Shown: piece by piece, positions 63,033 through 64,000 of the stretch
Layout of the letters: each line of letters begins with the position of its first letter
How positions within the stretch are numbered: the first letter of the stretch is position 1
NCBI GenBank assembly: GCA_016743235.1
Contig: VRZD01000003.1
Location: 248,001-312,000, forward strand
Direction: 5' to 3'
DNA length: 64,000 nt
From: Pantanalinema sp. GBBB05
Lineage (GTDB): Bacteria > Cyanobacteriota > Cyanobacteriia > Leptolyngbyales > Leptolyngbyaceae
Program-made: the position numbers and the translations under genes
Notes under the pieces: model-generated
What the model was told of the DNA's origin: nothing
The model's input: the letters and a program-made list of their open reading frames with translations, nothing else
Databases searched by the model: none

Positions 63033-64000
63033 TCAATCAGTCTGATCTGATGACGCAACATTGTTATTGACCAGCACCTCGGCTAAACCGACCAGCAACC
63101 GTTGATTCTCAGATAAGGTCCGCACAGCAACGCGGAAGAAATGATCGCCTAATTCCGGGAAACTCAAGCAATCCCGAATCAAAATTTGATGCCGTTGGAG
63201 CAACTGGGTTTGTAGATCAATTACTGAATGCTGCGATCGTACTAACAGAAAATTCGCCGCACTGGGATAAGGATGCAGTCCGGGTAAAGCCGCTAGACCT
63301 TGCCATAATTGGTCACGCGCCGGGATTAACCAGTCCCAAGTCTGTTGTTGAAAGGCAATATCCTGCACCACAGTTTCACCCACTACTGCCGCTAAGGTAT
63401 TCACCGACCAGGGATCACGCCATTGTTGCCAGCGCCGTAAGCGATCGGGATGAGCGATCGCATATCCTAGCCGCAATCCTGGCAAACTATAGAACTTAGT
63501 CAACGATCGCAACACCACTAAATTGGGATAATCCAGCACGTACTCAATCAGGCTTTGCTGTTGCTCAGGCAGGAGGAAGTCCATAAATGCCTCATCCACT
63601 ACCACCAGTCCAAACTGGTTGAGCAGGGGCAAAAGAGCGGCTGGAGATTGCACAATTCCCGTAGGATTGTGAGGATTGTTCAGCAGTAATCCTATGCGTT
63701 GGGTTGGAGTCACAGCAAACTCGTTGCTGACCCAAGTTTGTTCAGGGGTTAGAGATAACGGACAGGGCACGATCGTCGCTTGAAATGCCTGTAAAGCTCG
63801 GTAGTAGTCACCAAATGCTGGAGTTGGCACAATCACAGCATCCAGTTCGGCCAACTCTCGTCCCGCCCACGTTAATAACTCCGCAGAGCCATTTCCCGGC
63901 AAGATCCAGTCTGGAGAAATGTGGTGAAATTGCCCCAACGCTGATCGCAGTTTGAAATAACTCGGATCAGGGTAGGCACATAGAGCCGATAGATGAGTCT
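63033..64000 (-). CDS. Class I/II aminotransferase, CobD-like (partial)
   Basis: Frame open beyond the right edge: on the minus strand the codons before GQFHHI read LCAYPDPSYFKLRSAL, so the start is outside the window. PLP fold: PGNGSAELL, LLLNNPHNPTGI, VVVDEAFMDF, and the PLP Lys in SLTKFYSLPGLRLGY. The C-terminal ILIRDCLSFPELGDHFFRVAVRT resembles the CobD/threonine-phosphate decarboxylase signature more than histidinol-phosphate aminotransferase, so it probably makes (R)-1-amino-2-propanol phosphate for cobalamin. A HisC-like activity is the main alternative. About 300 residues visible, of a usual ~350-380. Confidence 0.75.
   Translation of the reverse strand, partial: THLSALCAYPDPSYFKLRSALGQFHHISPDWILPGNGSAELLTWAGRELAELDAVIVPTPAFGDYYRALQAFQATIVPCPLSLTPEQTWVSNEFAVTPTQRIGLLLNNPHNPTGIVQSPAALLPLLNQFGLVVVDEAFMDFLLPEQQQSLIEYVLDYPNLVVLRSLTKFYSLPGLRLGYAIAHPDRLRRWQQWRDPWSVNTLAAVVGETVVQDIAFQQQTWDWLIPARDQLWQGLAALPGLHPYPSAANFLLVRSQHSVIDLQTQLLQRHQILIRDCLSFPELGDHFFRVAVRTLSENQRLLVGLAEVLVNNNVASSDQTD

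Noticed and set aside
62765..63070. 101-codon plus-strand frame across the repeat cluster
   Set aside because: It runs through HIP1-like direct repeats and overlaps the end of the CobD-like gene; no known motif, and its composition follows the repeats.

Overview
The window is a gene-dense stretch of a cyanobacterial chromosome with almost only housekeeping and conserved lineage genes. Evidence for a cyanobacterium: frequent HIP1 octamers (GCGATCGC, e.g. 2900-2907, 8691-8698, 9462-9469, 19692-19699), a bifunctional arginine dihydrolase of the ArgZ/AgrE type, a ThiD2-ThiE fusion, an InrS/CsoR-type metal repressor, DUF4079 and DUF1997 proteins, and a short RRM-only RNA-binding protein. Gene content and moderate GC suggest a filamentous Leptolyngbya-like organism, but the genus cannot be fixed from this sequence. 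I see no tRNA, rRNA, insertion sequence, prophage or CRISPR array.

Layout. 1-5 kb: 3' part of xseA (cut by the left edge), recA, an FHA protein, an unknown protein and an SSB-like protein. 5-14.4 kb: a nucleotidyltransferase fused to a degenerate phosphohexomutase, a small membrane protein, a methyltransferase, cobK, a large secreted repeat protein ending in a dead-looking M48 peptidase domain, and thiE-thiS. 14.7-20.3 kb: a secreted beta-helix/SPOR protein, a truncated TolC-like remnant, a small unknown gene, and argZ followed by a 16-bp perfect terminator stem. 20.4-28.6 kb: three trypsin-like (S1C) proteases within 6 kb, a CsoR/InrS-type repressor divergent from htrA, an atypical SDR, DUF1997 and DUF4079 proteins, a lipoprotein and a peptidoglycan-binding/SH3 protein. 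28.7-34 kb: purH, a periplasmic helical protein, an esterase, a DUF2555-like protein, and rpsB-tsf. 34-44.2 kb: two divergent glycosyltransferases, amidase-ribD (ATGA overlap), a YqiJ/NfeD-like protein plus flotillin, and a ROK kinase-DUF393-plsC run. 44.3-50.6 kb: secreted unknown protein, a methyltransferase-TPR-GT41 fusion, an unknown protein, a DUF4333-like lipoprotein and an RNA-binding protein. 50.6-64 kb: the complete polyamine importer potA-D-B-C, a class B PBP (mrdA), cysK, membrane proteins including MarC, gatA, a flavoprotein without the redox disulfide, a small repeat cluster, and a CobD-like aminotransferase cut by the right edge.

The genes mostly serve core functions: DNA repair (xseA, recA, SSB), translation (rpsB, tsf, gatA), cofactors (thiE, thiS, ribD, cobK, CobD-like), purine, cysteine and arginine metabolism, polyamine uptake, and envelope growth and quality control (PBP2, amidase, Deg-type proteases, SPOR and SH3 proteins, flotillin). 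The most unusual theme is the number of proteins that keep an enzyme fold but lack its catalytic residues: the M48 domain, the phosphohexomutase domain, the disulfide-less flavoprotein, and a PlsC with an altered motif III. I found no clearly new multi-gene system; the best leads are these pseudoenzymes, the methyltransferase-TPR-GT41 fusion, the oppositely charged tails of S2 and EF-Ts, and several unexplained inverted repeats.
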